NCBI RefSeq assembly: GCF_000163895.2
Contig: NC_016630.1
Coordinates: 186,001-250,000 of the forward strand
Reading direction: 5' to 3'
Length of the DNA stretch: 64,000 bases
Source: Filifactor alocis ATCC 35896
GTDB lineage: Bacteria > Bacillota > Clostridia > Peptostreptococcales > Filifactoraceae
A program made the position numbers and the translations under genes. Below, piece by piece: positions 52,192-60,662 of this stretch. The notes below the pieces were generated by a model, which saw nothing but the letters and a program-made list of their open reading frames with translations, made no database searches and was not told where the DNA came from. Position 1 is the first letter of the stretch, and each line of letters starts with the position of its first letter.

Positions 52192-53076
52192 ATGACTATG
52201 AATAAATTGATAAAAACAGTAGCGGCAATCCATGATTTGTCGGGAAGCGGTCGTGGTTCTTTGACAACGGTTATTCCGATATTATCTTCTATGGGTGTTA
52301 GAGTTTGTCCTATGCCGACGGCTATTTTGTCAGCCACAACCGAATTTGAACATTATAGTTTTTTAGACCTTACTGATTATCTACCGGAATATATTTCCAA
52401 TTGGGAAAAGAACCATATAACATTTGATTGTATCTATTCAGGATTTTTAGGTTCTTCAAAACAAATTGAAATTGTATCAAACTTCATAGACACTTTCAAA
52501 AAAGAAGATACATTGGTAGTGATTGATCCGGTTCTGGGTGACAACGGAACCTTGTACGAAACTATGGATGAACAAATGGTTTGTTTAATGAAAACATTGA
52601 TAAAACAAGCACATATTATTACTCCTAATTTTACAGAAGCAAGATATTTACTGGGAGAGTCATGTAACCGGAATAGTTCTAACAAAATTTCTTTTTTTGA
52701 AATCAAAGAACGACTTACAGAACTGTCTGATATGGGTCCTGAAATTGTTGTTATAACAGGTGTTCCTGATGAAGACGATAGAAAAACGAACACAGTCGCC
52801 TATGATAAGAAGACAAATCGTTTTTGGAAAGTTTCCTGTCAATATATTCCTGCTTCTTTTCCCGGCACAGGAGATGCTTATACCAGTGTTATGATTGGAA
52901 GCTTGTTGCAAGGAGATAGCTTGCCCATTGCTTTAGAGAGGGGAGTGCAATTTATCACACAGTGTATTCGTACCAGTTATGGATTCCATTATCCTCATAT
53001 TGAAGGTGTACTGTTAGAGAAAGTCTTACATTTGTTAAATCTTCCTATTATTTCGGAAAATTATGAAGAAATGTAA
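52192..53076 (+). CDS. Pyridoxamine/pyridoxal kinase (PdxK/PdxY-like)
   Basis: 294 residues. Ribokinase-type fold: VAAIHDLSGSGRGSLT at the N-terminus, VVIDPVLGDNGTLY (about 108-121), ITPNFTEARYLLGE (about 142-155) and the anion-hole GTGDAYTSVMIGSLL (about 221-235) with the catalytic aspartate. It matches the 'pyridoxamine kinase' group of clostridia. Adjacency to glyA suggests cofactor supply to a PLP enzyme (inference). Confidence 0.88.
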   Translation: MTMNKLIKTVAAIHDLSGSGRGSLTTVIPILSSMGVRVCPMPTAILSATTEFEHYSFLDLTDYLPEYISNWEKNHITFDCIYSGFLGSSKQIEIVSNFIDTFKKEDTLVVIDPVLGDNGTLYETMDEQMVCLMKTLIKQAHIITPNFTEARYLLGESCNRNSSNKISFFEIKERLTELSDMGPEIVVITGVPDEDDRKTNTVAYDKKTNRFWKVSCQYIPASFPGTGDAYTSVMIGSLLQGDSLPIALERGVQFITQCIRTSYGFHYPHIEGVLLEKVLHLLNLPIISENYEEM

Positions 53077-53298
53077 TTCCTTTTATAAGACAGCATAGCG
53101 AAAATGTAATAGGACAGATATAATCTGAAAAATATTCTTCTTCAAATGTACTATGTATTCCATCTTCGCTTTACAAAAAAAGAGTATTTTTGAAAAAAAT
53201 ATTTTAGTGAGATTGCCCCTTTGAAAGAATCTAAATCGGCTTTGAAATGATGGTTTTTATATAGAAGATATACTTTCGCTTCGAAACCTTTCAAAATA

Positions 53299-53318
53299 TT
53301 AGTTATCGCGATAACTAA
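53299..53318. promoter_or_regulatory. 20-bp perfect palindrome
   Basis: Half-site TTAGTTATCG followed by its exact reverse complement, with TCGCGA at the centre and no spacer. This is the form of a dimeric repressor operator. It is about 220 bases after the kinase stop and 316 bases before the next start. Confidence 0.6.
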
Positions 53319-53627
53319 AAATAAATATAAGAATTGAATTATATATTATCCCATTTTCATTATTGAAAAACATCAAAATAATAGATGTCGAAAACAAAAG
53401 GTAATAAAGTGCTATATCAAAATGCTATATCCATGAAATTATTGCTCATAATAATATATTAAATTATTATAGAAATACTTTGATTAAATAAAAAAATAAA
53501 TATTTTATTGTAATATTATAAACAATATGTTATATTTGAATTCGTTACCCCATAATTTGATATGATTACAGCATTGAAATCCTTCTTTAAGTTAAGAAAG
53601 GATTAGCGTGAAAATATTGGAGGTGTA

Positions 53628-53633
53628 ATGTGA
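53628..53633 (+). promoter_or_regulatory. Start-stop codon pair ahead of the P-loop gene
   Basis: GGAGG, four bases, then ATGTGA: a minimal ORF of one codon placed at the best position of the ribosome-binding site. The real gene starts two bases after it in another frame and would rely on re-initiation or on an 11-base spacing. Confidence 0.45.
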
Positions 53634-53634
53634 C

Positions 53635-54063
53635 ATGTTAATCAGCGGATTCCCGGGAGTGGGAAAGACAAGAGCAAGTCAAATATTTAAGACCATGATC
53701 GATTTGGATAGTATGCAGTATACGAACAGAGAGAAATATCCATACTGTTATATTTATGATGCTATTCAGTTGAGTAAAGAGGGATATATTGTTTTGATGT
53801 CACAAGAGCTTGAGATTGTCGAATTAATATCATTGTCCGGAGAAGAATATATGATTGTATGTCCTGATATTTCGTTAAAAAATGAGTACATGATACGATA
53901 TCTCAAAAGAGGTAATGTTAATAATTGGATTGATGCTGTTATGAAAAATTGGGAAACATATCTCAATAAGTTAAAAGAATATCCGAAAGAAAATGTTGTG
54001 ATTCTGCAATCAGGTCAATATTTGTCGGATGTTATGATGAGCATCAGATGGAATCGTAAGTAA
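53635..54063 (+). CDS. Orphan P-loop NTPase of unknown function
   Basis: 142 residues. Walker A GFPGVGKTR (5-13) sits almost at the N-terminus, a Walker-B-like strand may be YIVLMSQ or YMIVCPD, and the rest is helical (SLKNEYMIRYLKRG). It resembles small nucleotide-kinase-like proteins carried by phages and clostridia; function not recognised. The ribosome-binding site GGAGG is 11 bases from this ATG but four bases from an ATG-TGA start-stop at 53628-53633. A hairpin terminator follows at 54093. Confidence 0.6.
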   Translation: MLISGFPGVGKTRASQIFKTMIDLDSMQYTNREKYPYCYIYDAIQLSKEGYIVLMSQELEIVELISLSGEEYMIVCPDISLKNEYMIRYLKRGNVNNWIDAVMKNWETYLNKLKEYPKENVVILQSGQYLSDVMMSIRWNRK

Positions 54064-54092
54064 ATTGAGATTTTATAAAATGATTTTTCAAT

Positions 54093-54126
54093 CAGAAAAT
54101 ATGTAAATTTTTACATGCTTTCTGTT
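54093..54126 (+). terminator. Hairpin after the P-loop gene
   Basis: CAGAAA...TTTCTG outer and ATGTAAA...TTTACAT inner stem pairs around TT, followed by only three T's, so termination may be weak. Confidence 0.5.
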
Positions 54127-54226
54127 TAAAGACAAGCTTTTAAGGGAAATATTGGAAATAGTGAGATTTTTGTGGATTGTAACAACAATTATAAATACAA
54201 GTTTTTGATACAAATTCTATTTTGTA

Positions 54227-54255
54227 TTGCAAAAATGGAATTTATTTGGTATAGT
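54227..54255 (+). promoter_or_regulatory. Promoter of the type IV pilus locus
   Basis: TTGCAA, 17 bases ending in TGG, TATAGT: -35 plus extended -10, nearly 200 bases ahead of pilB. Confidence 0.65.
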
Positions 54256-54448
54256 GGTGTGGTTAAAAATTACATAAAGGAAAGTATATATAATAATTTT
54301 TGGTATTAATTTCAGTTTCAAACATTAGTCAGAGTAAGAATTTTAGGTTTTAGATACAATTAGAAAATTTAGATGAAACAAAAATAAACTACATTATAAG
54401 AGATTCGAATAAGAGACTCGAGCAAGTGTCAAAAGGAATGAGGGTATT

Positions 54449-56119
54449 ATGAAAGTAGGAAATATTTTAGTAAAGAAAGGCATTTTGAAACAAGAAGATA
54501 TAGATTATGCAAAAGAGGTTGCTGTCGATAGAGGTATCAGTTTCAAAAATGCTCTATTGCAGGAAAATATGATAGATGAGTCACAATATCTTTCTGCTCA
54601 AGCGGAAGAGTACGGTGTAGAGTTTGTAGATTTAAGTACTTATGCTATTAATAATGCAGCTTGTAGATATCTTTCCGAAAAAATGGTACGGAAACATCAT
54701 TTGATACCGATAGATATTAATTTGTCAAACAAATCTTTAATTGTAGCAATGGAAAATCCGTTCGATATTTTGGCGATTGATGATGCAAAAATTTCTTCAG
54801 GCATGAATATTGAAGTGATGCTTGCTTCAAAGAAAGAAATTATGAACGCCATCAAAAATAATTATACATCTTCCGAAGATGTTGAAAAAGCGATTGCTGA
54901 ATACAACGAATCTGATGTTAGTGTAGATGTATTTCAAGAGTTTGAGTCTGCCGATGTAAGCAATGCGCCCGTTGTTCGTTTGGTAAAGTCAATTATATCC
55001 GATGCTGTTAAGAGTGGAACAAGCGATATCCATATTGAACCTTTTGAGGATAGAGTTAGAGTACGAAATCGTATTGACGGAGATTTGAAAGAAGTGCTCA
55101 CCTTAGAAAAAAGCGTATCCTCTGCCATGATTACTCGGATTAAAATTATCGGAAGAATGGACATCTCTGAAAAGAGAATCCCACAAGATGGTCGTGTAGA
55201 AACCGTTGTTGATGACAGACCGGTAGATATGCGTATCTCTATCCTGCCTACTGTATATGGCGAAAAAGCCGTTATTCGTCTTTTGGATAGAGGAGGTTTA
55301 GTTGTCGGGAAAGAGCAGTTGGGATTTACTCCGAAAAATTTGGAGTTATTTGAAAAAATCATCAAGGCTCCCGAAGGGATGATTCTGCTGACAGGACCGA
55401 CCGGAAGCGGTAAGACAACAACGTTATATGCAGTTCTGAAAGAATTGAACAATATCAAGAAAAATATTATCACATTGGAAGATCCGGTAGAATATCGACT
55501 GGACGGGGTAAATCAAGTTCAAATGAATGCAAAAGCAGGAATGACTTTTGCAAGCGGGCTCCGTTCCGTTCTTCGTCAAGACCCTGACGTTGTTATGCTT
55601 GGAGAGATTCGTGACGAAGAAACAGCACAAATTGCAGTTCGTGCAGCTATCACGGGTCACGTAGTATTATCCACATTGCACACCAACGATACTGTAAGTA
55701 CAATTTCCCGTTTGGTTGATATGGGTATTGAATCTTATATGGTAACTTCTGCAGTTGTAGGAGTTGTTGCGCAACGTTTAATTAAGAAAATATGTCCGAA
55801 ATGTAAAGAGTATTATATCCCGAGTATGGAAGAAATGATATTGCTCGGAATGGAAAAACCGGATTATCTTTGTAGAGGAAAGGGATGTAACTTCTGTGGT
55901 GGAACCGGATATTCGGGAAGAACGGCAATTCACGAAATATTAGTAATAGACAAAGAAGTTCGTACCATGGTTAACCGTGGTGAAGAAGCGGACAAAATTA
56001 AGAATGCCGCAAGAGCAAAAGGAATGATGACCTTGAGTGAGTCCGCAAAACAATTGGTAATTTCCGGAGCGACTACTGTAGAACAAATGATAAGAGTAGC
56101 GTATAGTGTGGATGAATAA
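54449..56119 (+). CDS. pilB: Type IV pilus assembly ATPase
   Basis: Cytoplasmic hexameric motor for pilus extension. 556 residues. The N-terminal MshEN/T2SSE-N domain (VGNILVKKGILKQEDID) is followed by the GspE ATPase: Walker A GPTGSGKTTTLYAVL (about 317-331), Asp box ITLEDPVEYRLDGVNQVQ, Walker B PDVVMLGEIRDEETAQ and the His box TGHVVLSTLHTNDT. The tetracysteine metal site is CPKCKEY with CRGKGCNFC (about 450-485). MshEN domains can bind c-di-GMP, but the consensus here is only partly kept. Confidence 0.95.
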   Translation: MKVGNILVKKGILKQEDIDYAKEVAVDRGISFKNALLQENMIDESQYLSAQAEEYGVEFVDLSTYAINNAACRYLSEKMVRKHHLIPIDINLSNKSLIVAMENPFDILAIDDAKISSGMNIEVMLASKKEIMNAIKNNYTSSEDVEKAIAEYNESDVSVDVFQEFESADVSNAPVVRLVKSIISDAVKSGTSDIHIEPFEDRVRVRNRIDGDLKEVLTLEKSVSSAMITRIKIIGRMDISEKRIPQDGRVETVVDDRPVDMRISILPTVYGEKAVIRLLDRGGLVVGKEQLGFTPKNLELFEKIIKAPEGMILLTGPTGSGKTTTLYAVLKELNNIKKNIITLEDPVEYRLDGVNQVQMNAKAGMTFASGLRSVLRQDPDVVMLGEIRDEETAQIAVRAAITGHVVLSTLHTNDTVSTISRLVDMGIESYMVTSAVVGVVAQRLIKKICPKCKEYYIPSMEEMILLGMEKPDYLCRGKGCNFCGGTGYSGRTAIHEILVIDKEVRTMVNRGEEADKIKNAARAKGMMTLSESAKQLVISGATTVEQMIRVAYSVDE

Positions 56120-56397
56120 CAACCGATATGATAAGCAGTATCGAAAAATAAGGGTAATATTAACGTGATATTTATAAAAAAGAATTGTTTTTATAGAAAA
56201 AACAGATAATTAACAAATATATTTAAATTAAAAAAGTGGCTATTTGATTCGCTCAATTGATTAGAGATAACATCGTAACCAAGGTACAACTCATATAAAC
56301 GAATAAACAAATGATGTTGCAAGGTCATAACTATATCCGGACAGATATATGAAGAACAATCAAAAGTTACATCACAATTCGAAAGGAAAGCATAGAT
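56120..56397. other. 278-bp pilB-pilT spacer
   Basis: AT-rich, with no ORF and no clear terminator. AAAGGAAAG before pilT is the only recognisable signal. Confidence 0.5.
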
Positions 56398-57456
56398 ATG
56401 ATGACATTGGAACCTATTATCAGAGAAAGTATCCGAACAGGCGCTTCAGATATCCATCTTTCGGTCGGAATTCCTCCTGTTTTAAGGATTCACGGGAAGT
56501 TGGAAAAGGTAGGAAATTACAGTCTGACAGCAGAAGATACCGAAAGTTTGGCAAACGAACTTCTCAATGAAGAAGAAATGGAATTTTTTGAAGAAGAAGG
56601 TGAAATTGACGTTGCCTACACTTTTTTGGAAGTTTGTCGTTATCGGGTAAATGTTTACAGGGAACAGGGAAATTTCTGTATTGCACTTCGTACTATCACT
56701 TCTGCTATTCCTAAGATGGAGGATTTGAAACTTCCACCTGTGTTTAAGGAATTTTGCAAAAAGAAAAGAGGATTAATTTTGGTAACAGGACCGACCGGAA
56801 GCGGAAAATCGACCACTTTAGCATCCATGGTTGGATATATCAACCAAATTCGAAAAGAACATATTATCTTGATTGAAGATCCGATTGAGTATGTTCATAC
56901 TCATGGAAACAGTGTCATCAATCAAAGAGAGCTCGGACGAGATACCAAGAGCTTCGCCAACGCACTTCGTGCATCACTTCGGGAAGATCCGGATGTTATT
57001 CTGGTAGGGGAAATGCGTGACTTAGAGACGATTTCGACAGCGATTACCGCTGCCGAAACAGGTCACTTGGTAATGTCCACCTTGCATACCATTGGAGCAG
57101 CGAAAACTATCGACCGTATTATTGATATTTTCCCGCCACACCAACAGTTGCAAGTTCGTTCACAATTGTCTTCTGTGCTTGAAGCCGTTATCTCACAACA
57201 ATTGCTGCCAATTGCAAACAACAGAGGTCGAGTGGTAGGGTTGGAAATTATGTCTTCCACTCCGGCGCTACGCAATTTGATTCGTGAAGGAAAAACACAT
57301 CAAATTCAAAATGTTATCCAAACAAATTACGGAATCGGTATGAGAACGATGGATGGTTCGTTAGTAGATTTGTTCAGAAAAGGAATTATCACAAAAGAAA
57401 CACTTTTTGAATATGCAGTAGACAAAGAGTCCGTCAAAGGCTTATTGTCAAAATAA
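56398..57456 (+). CDS. pilT: Type IV pilus retraction ATPase
   Basis: Powers pilus retraction (twitching, DNA uptake). 352 residues, the normal PilT length. REGASDIHLSVG-like opening (GASDIHLSVGIPPVLRIHG), Walker A GPTGSGKSTTLASM (about 130-143), Asp box ILIEDPIEYVH, Walker B PDVILVGEMRDLETI and the His box TGHLVMSTLHT. Its presence predicts retractile pili. Ends 23 bases before pilC. Confidence 0.95.
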   Translation: MMTLEPIIRESIRTGASDIHLSVGIPPVLRIHGKLEKVGNYSLTAEDTESLANELLNEEEMEFFEEEGEIDVAYTFLEVCRYRVNVYREQGNFCIALRTITSAIPKMEDLKLPPVFKEFCKKKRGLILVTGPTGSGKSTTLASMVGYINQIRKEHIILIEDPIEYVHTHGNSVINQRELGRDTKSFANALRASLREDPDVILVGEMRDLETISTAITAAETGHLVMSTLHTIGAAKTIDRIIDIFPPHQQLQVRSQLSSVLEAVISQQLLPIANNRGRVVGLEIMSSTPALRNLIREGKTHQIQNVIQTNYGIGMRTMDGSLVDLFRKGIITKETLFEYAVDKESVKGLLSK

Positions 57457-57479
57457 AATGATAGAATAAAGAAGGTGAA

Positions 57480-57667
57480 ATGATGGATAAAACATTCAAT
57501 TACCGTGCTGTAGATTCTGCAGGAATAGTGGTAGAAGATGTAGCGAATGCAGAAAATGAAGATGCGGTTTTGTTGATGCTTCGCGGGAAAGGATATACTC
57601 CTATCAGCATTGATGAAAAGTTACAAAGTAAAGAAATTTCTTTCGGTAATAGCGGAAAGTTAAATTT
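57480..57667 (+). pseudogene. pilC: pilC, 5' fragment (disrupted by IS30 copy 2)
   Basis: 62 codons of the cytoplasmic N-terminus of the inner-membrane platform protein (FNYRAVDSAGIVVEDV; GKGYTPISIDEKL), then the IS30 end. In the disrupted state the frame reads ten more residues into the element and stops. Joined across the element, with one 13-bp duplication removed, the frame continues to 59887 as a 403-residue PilC. Confidence 0.93.
57655..57667. repeat. Left 13-bp target duplication of IS30 copy 2
   Basis: GAAAGTTAAATTT, repeated exactly at 58851-58863; both lie inside pilC. Confidence 0.95.
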
Positions 57668-57668
57668 C

Positions 57669-58751
57669 TTAAATTGCAATATCAAATTGAACTAATTCCT
57701 CATTATCATCTAAAAGTCCTAAGTTATTTAGTTCTTCTATAAAAACTTCTATAGGAGTGCGGTAATTTAGGATTTTTCTTGGCAAATTGTTCATCCAATT
57801 CATTATCTTTATATAGTGTTCTTCTTCATAATCATTTAATGATTTTCCTTTCGGTAGAAATCTTCTGATTAGGCTATTGTGCTTTTCATTTGTTCCTCTT
57901 TCCTGGGGATTATTGGGATGACAGTAATAGATGTTTCCTATATATGTTTTTTCAAGTTCACATAATTTCGCAAACTCTAAGCCGTTATCACTTGTTATGC
58001 TTCTAAATATTTTTTGTGGTTCCTTCAATCTGTTCAATGTGTTCTTTAATGTTTCATTTACTATGGATGCTTTTCTTCTGTTTAATTTTAAGATTAGTTC
58101 CATTCGACTTTTTCTTTCTGTTATGGTTATTAATGATGCTTCTTCTTTGTTTTTCTTTGGTATTACTGTATCTATTTCCCAATTTCCAAATGTTTTTCTT
58201 GTTTCTATTTCTTGCGGTCTTTCTTCTATACTTTTTCCAAGTTTTCTTTTGTTTTCTTTTACTCGTTTTTTAGCCGGTTTTCTTTTCACTCTTAAGGGCA
58301 AATCAATAGATTTTATTCCTATTAGACCTATATCTACATAATTGTATAATGTCTTGGTGCAGACTCTTTGACCTTCATATAGCTTATTTAACTTTGCATA
58401 TCCACAAATTGCATCTAACGACCATTTTTCTTCATTAAACTTTTGCTTTACAAAGTCTAAATATTTGCTACATTTCAAGGCTTTAAATTTCTTTTTGCAA
58501 TTTTTTCGATTCTTCTCATATACTAACTTACCTGTATCCGGATAATATACTTGTACATCATGTATTCCTTTTATTTGAGTTACTGTACCTCTTTTTAACT
58601 CATTTCTTATGGTGTTGGATGCTCTACGAAGTTCTTTTGCTATTTTGTATGCTGAATATCCTTTATTATGCAGAAGTTGAATTTGTCCTCTTTCGAAATC
58701 GTTTAAATGTTTATTTTTTCTTGAATTTGCTGTAGTATTATTATATTCCAT
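57669..58751 (-). CDS. IS30-family transposase, copy 2
   Basis: About 360 residues, identical to the copy 1 protein, with helix-turn-helix and DDE motifs intact, so presumably active. Start ATG 58751 was chosen for the AAAGGTG site; the -10 box TGGTATAAT is at 58790-58798. Confidence 0.95.
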   Translation of the reverse strand: MEYNNTTANSRKNKHLNDFERGQIQLLHNKGYSAYKIAKELRRASNTIRNELKRGTVTQIKGIHDVQVYYPDTGKLVYEKNRKNCKKKFKALKCSKYLDFVKQKFNEEKWSLDAICGYAKLNKLYEGQRVCTKTLYNYVDIGLIGIKSIDLPLRVKRKPAKKRVKENKRKLGKSIEERPQEIETRKTFGNWEIDTVIPKKNKEEASLITITERKSRMELILKLNRRKASIVNETLKNTLNRLKEPQKIFRSITSDNGLEFAKLCELEKTYIGNIYYCHPNNPQERGTNEKHNSLIRRFLPKGKSLNDYEEEHYIKIMNWMNNLPRKILNYRTPIEVFIEELNNLGLLDDNEELVQFDIAI

Positions 58752-58789
58752 AGTCATCACCTTTGGTTTTTTTGTTTTGTGGTGATTCA

Positions 58790-58798
58790 ATTATACCA
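58790..58798 (-). promoter_or_regulatory. Extended -10 promoter of the IS30 transposase, copy 2
   Basis: TGGTATAAT on the minus strand inside the IS end; same as in copy 1. It points away from the downstream pilC fragment. Confidence 0.5.
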
Positions 58799-58850
58799 AA
58801 CGTGATTTTCTATGGAATTTTTTTAGTTCATTTTCATTTTACAATTAACC

Positions 58851-58863
58851 GAAAGTTAAATTT
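58851..58863. repeat. Right 13-bp target duplication of IS30 copy 2
   Basis: Exact copy of 57655-57667. Confidence 0.95.
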
Positions 58864-59887
58864 GAAAGATGTTATTTCATTTTGTCGACAGGAGTCAATT
58901 ATGTTGAAATCAGGAATGGATTTAAATCGTTCTTTGGATGTACTGGCAAAACAATCTAAAAGCAAAAAATTAAAAAAGAATCTTTTTCATCTTTCGGATT
59001 CTGTAAAAAAAGGAACGGAGCTTTCAAAATCTATGGAAAACCAGGGCAATGCCTTTCCATACCTTCTAAAAAGAACTGTTCAAGCCGGAGAAATGTCAGG
59101 GCAGATGGCAGAAATTATTGAAAAAATGGCAGTCCATTACGAAAAAGATATGAAACTTCGTCGCAAAATCAGAGGAGCAATGATGTATCCTATCATCTTA
59201 GCATTTATCGTTGTAGCGGCGGTAGCTATCCTGTTAACACAGGTAATGCCGAATTTTGTTAAGATGTTTGAAGGTGCAGATATGGAATTACCTGCATTGA
59301 CGAGATTTGTAATGAATTTAAGTGATTTGTTGGTGCACAATTGGATTTGGATTCTTCTCGTTCTGTTTGCAATTGTCTTTTTGATTAGGGTCGCACTGAA
59401 ACAAAAAGAAATTCGTATTTCATGGGACAAAATCAAATTGAAACTTCCGCTTATCGGTCCGAATGTCAGTAAAATTGCAACCGCAAGATTTACCCGTACA
59501 TTGTCCACGATGCTTTATAGCGGGATTCCGATGATACAAGCGCTAAGAGCTGCTGGAGAAACAACGGGTAACAAATTCGTAGAATCCAAAATTGAAGAGA
59601 CGGTAGAAGGAATTGAAAAAGGGATGGGAATGACCGCGCAGCTTGCAGCTACGAATATCTTTCCACCTATGATGCTCTCTATGATAGGAATCGGAGAAGA
59701 ATCGGGGAGATTGGATGAAATGCTGGAAAAGACAGCAGAATACTATGATGAGGAGATGGAAGCGGCATTAGAAGCTCTCGTTACCATGTTAGAACCTTTG
59801 TTAATTGTAATTATGGGAGTAGTAATCGGTACAATTGTTATTGCGATGTATCTTCCGATGTTTGATGTTATTAATACAATACAATAA
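58864..59887 (+). pseudogene. pilC: pilC, 3' fragment with both T2SSF domains
   Basis: About 340 codons. First T2SSF domain (FCRQESIMLKSGMDLNRSL; FPYLLKRTVQAGEMSG), a membrane helix near GAMMYPIILAFIVVAAVA, a second helix at NWIWILLVLFAIVFLI, the second T2SSF domain (FTRTLSTMLYSGIPMIQALR; MLSMIGIGEESGRLDEML) and the last helix LLIVIMGVVIGTIVIAMYL. The frame is open from 58763 inside the IS, so a hybrid or internally started (ATG 58901) truncated PilC could still be made if transcribed. Confidence 0.9.
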
Positions 59888-59894
59888 AATAGTA

Positions 59895-59921
59895 TAAAAA
59901 CAAGCAACATGCTTATTTTTA
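59895..59921 (+). terminator. Hairpin between pilC and the pilin gene
   Basis: TAAAAA-C-AAGCA / TGCTT-A-TTTTTA, 12 paired positions with one mismatch and an ACA loop, ending in T's. Possible attenuator or mRNA-stabilising stem before the major pilin. Confidence 0.5.
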
Positions 59922-59987
59922 TAAATGGAACTGTAGTAACCCAATCTTATTACAGCTCGAAATAATGAAAATAAAAAGGAGAAAATT

Positions 59988-60356
59988 ATGAAACTAAACA
60001 AAAAAAGAAAAGGATTTACTCTTGTAGAGTTAATCGTAGTAGTTGTTATTTTAGGAATCTTAATGGGTCTTGGAGCAGTTAGATATGCTGATACCAGAAA
60101 AAGTGCAAATACAAGTGTATTGCAAACAAACTACAAAACCTGCATATCTGTTATTAACCTGGAAATGGCAAAAAAACAAGGAGTACTACCAAGCAAGGAT
60201 GATGGAATGAAAGCTATTAGAGCTGCCGGTATTGTAGATGGGCAACCTGTAGGGTCAAAGTATGTGTATGACGGTAAGAAACTTACGGTAACCACTACTT
60301 CTCCAAATGAATACTCAAGTCCTTTGCCAACGTTAGAATACGATTTTACTAATTAA
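59988..60356 (+). CDS. Type IV prepilin, probable major pilin
   Basis: 122 residues. Class III leader KLNKKRKG cut before F, with Glu at mature position 5 (FTLVELIVVVVILGILMGLG), which is the canonical prepilin peptidase site and assembly helix. The globular part is short (about 85 residues) with a single cysteine, so there is no disulfide loop. AAAGGAG precedes the ATG. Simple size, position after pilC and the terminator behind it suggest it is the main subunit (inference). Confidence 0.9.
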   Translation: MKLNKKRKGFTLVELIVVVVILGILMGLGAVRYADTRKSANTSVLQTNYKTCISVINLEMAKKQGVLPSKDDGMKAIRAAGIVDGQPVGSKYVYDGKKLTVTTTSPNEYSSPLPTLEYDFTN

Positions 60357-60433
60357 GAAAAAGGATTGTGGATATTGTCTTAATTTATATGAGATAACAT
60401 AATTTTGAGCTTAGATAAAAAATATTCAAGAGT

Positions 60434-60475
60434 GTATAAAGTGGGTTATGGATTGGGATAACTCACTTTTTATAC
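60434..60475 (+). terminator. Terminator after the pilin gene
   Basis: GTATAAAGTGGGTTAT pairs with ATAACTCACTTTTTATAC around an eight-base loop. The inner stem is followed by five T's. Strong support. Confidence 0.85.
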
Positions 60476-60662
60476 TACTTGTGAAATTTGATAAATTTTA
60501 GAAATAAATTAATTATATTAAAATTTAACAAAAAAAACGGATAGAGACTCTGTATATTATTTTGAAAAATTCACATATTAAATTATAATTTTAAGTGTAA
60601 TTTATGAAATATAATATATAATTTGTTAATTGTTCTATTAGATATTTGGTATTAATTTGTAA

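Larger units (their letters stand above)
53077..53634. other. 558-bp gap with palindrome, before the orphan P-loop gene
   Basis: No ORF with a ribosome-binding site. It contains a 20-bp perfect palindrome (53299-53318), an inverted TTTGAAAG/CTTTCAAA pair (53220-53227, 53289-53296), and a probable extended -10 TGATATGAT (53558-53566) for the next gene. The rest is AT-rich and featureless. Confidence 0.6.
54064..54448. other. 385-bp upstream region of the pilus locus
   Basis: Contains the hairpin at 54093, a promoter at 54227-54255 and a leader of about 190 bases before pilB. No ORF. The leader lacks the conserved sequence of c-di-GMP-I riboswitches. Confidence 0.6.
57668..58850 (-). mobile_element. 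IS30-family insertion sequence, copy 2, inside pilC
   Basis: 1183 bp, same length, ends and transposase as copy 1 at 33762-34944, bounded by 13-bp direct repeats made from pilC sequence. Inserted antisense to the pilus genes. Confidence 0.96.

Noticed and set aside
53077..54063. Prophage or phage remnant around the P-loop gene
   Set aside because: Only one phage-like small protein is present; no integrase, structural gene or attachment repeat was found.
54256..54448. c-di-GMP riboswitch ahead of the pilus genes
   Set aside because: Known upstream of clostridial pili, but the leader shows neither the conserved bases nor a convincing fold by eye; a covariance search would settle it.
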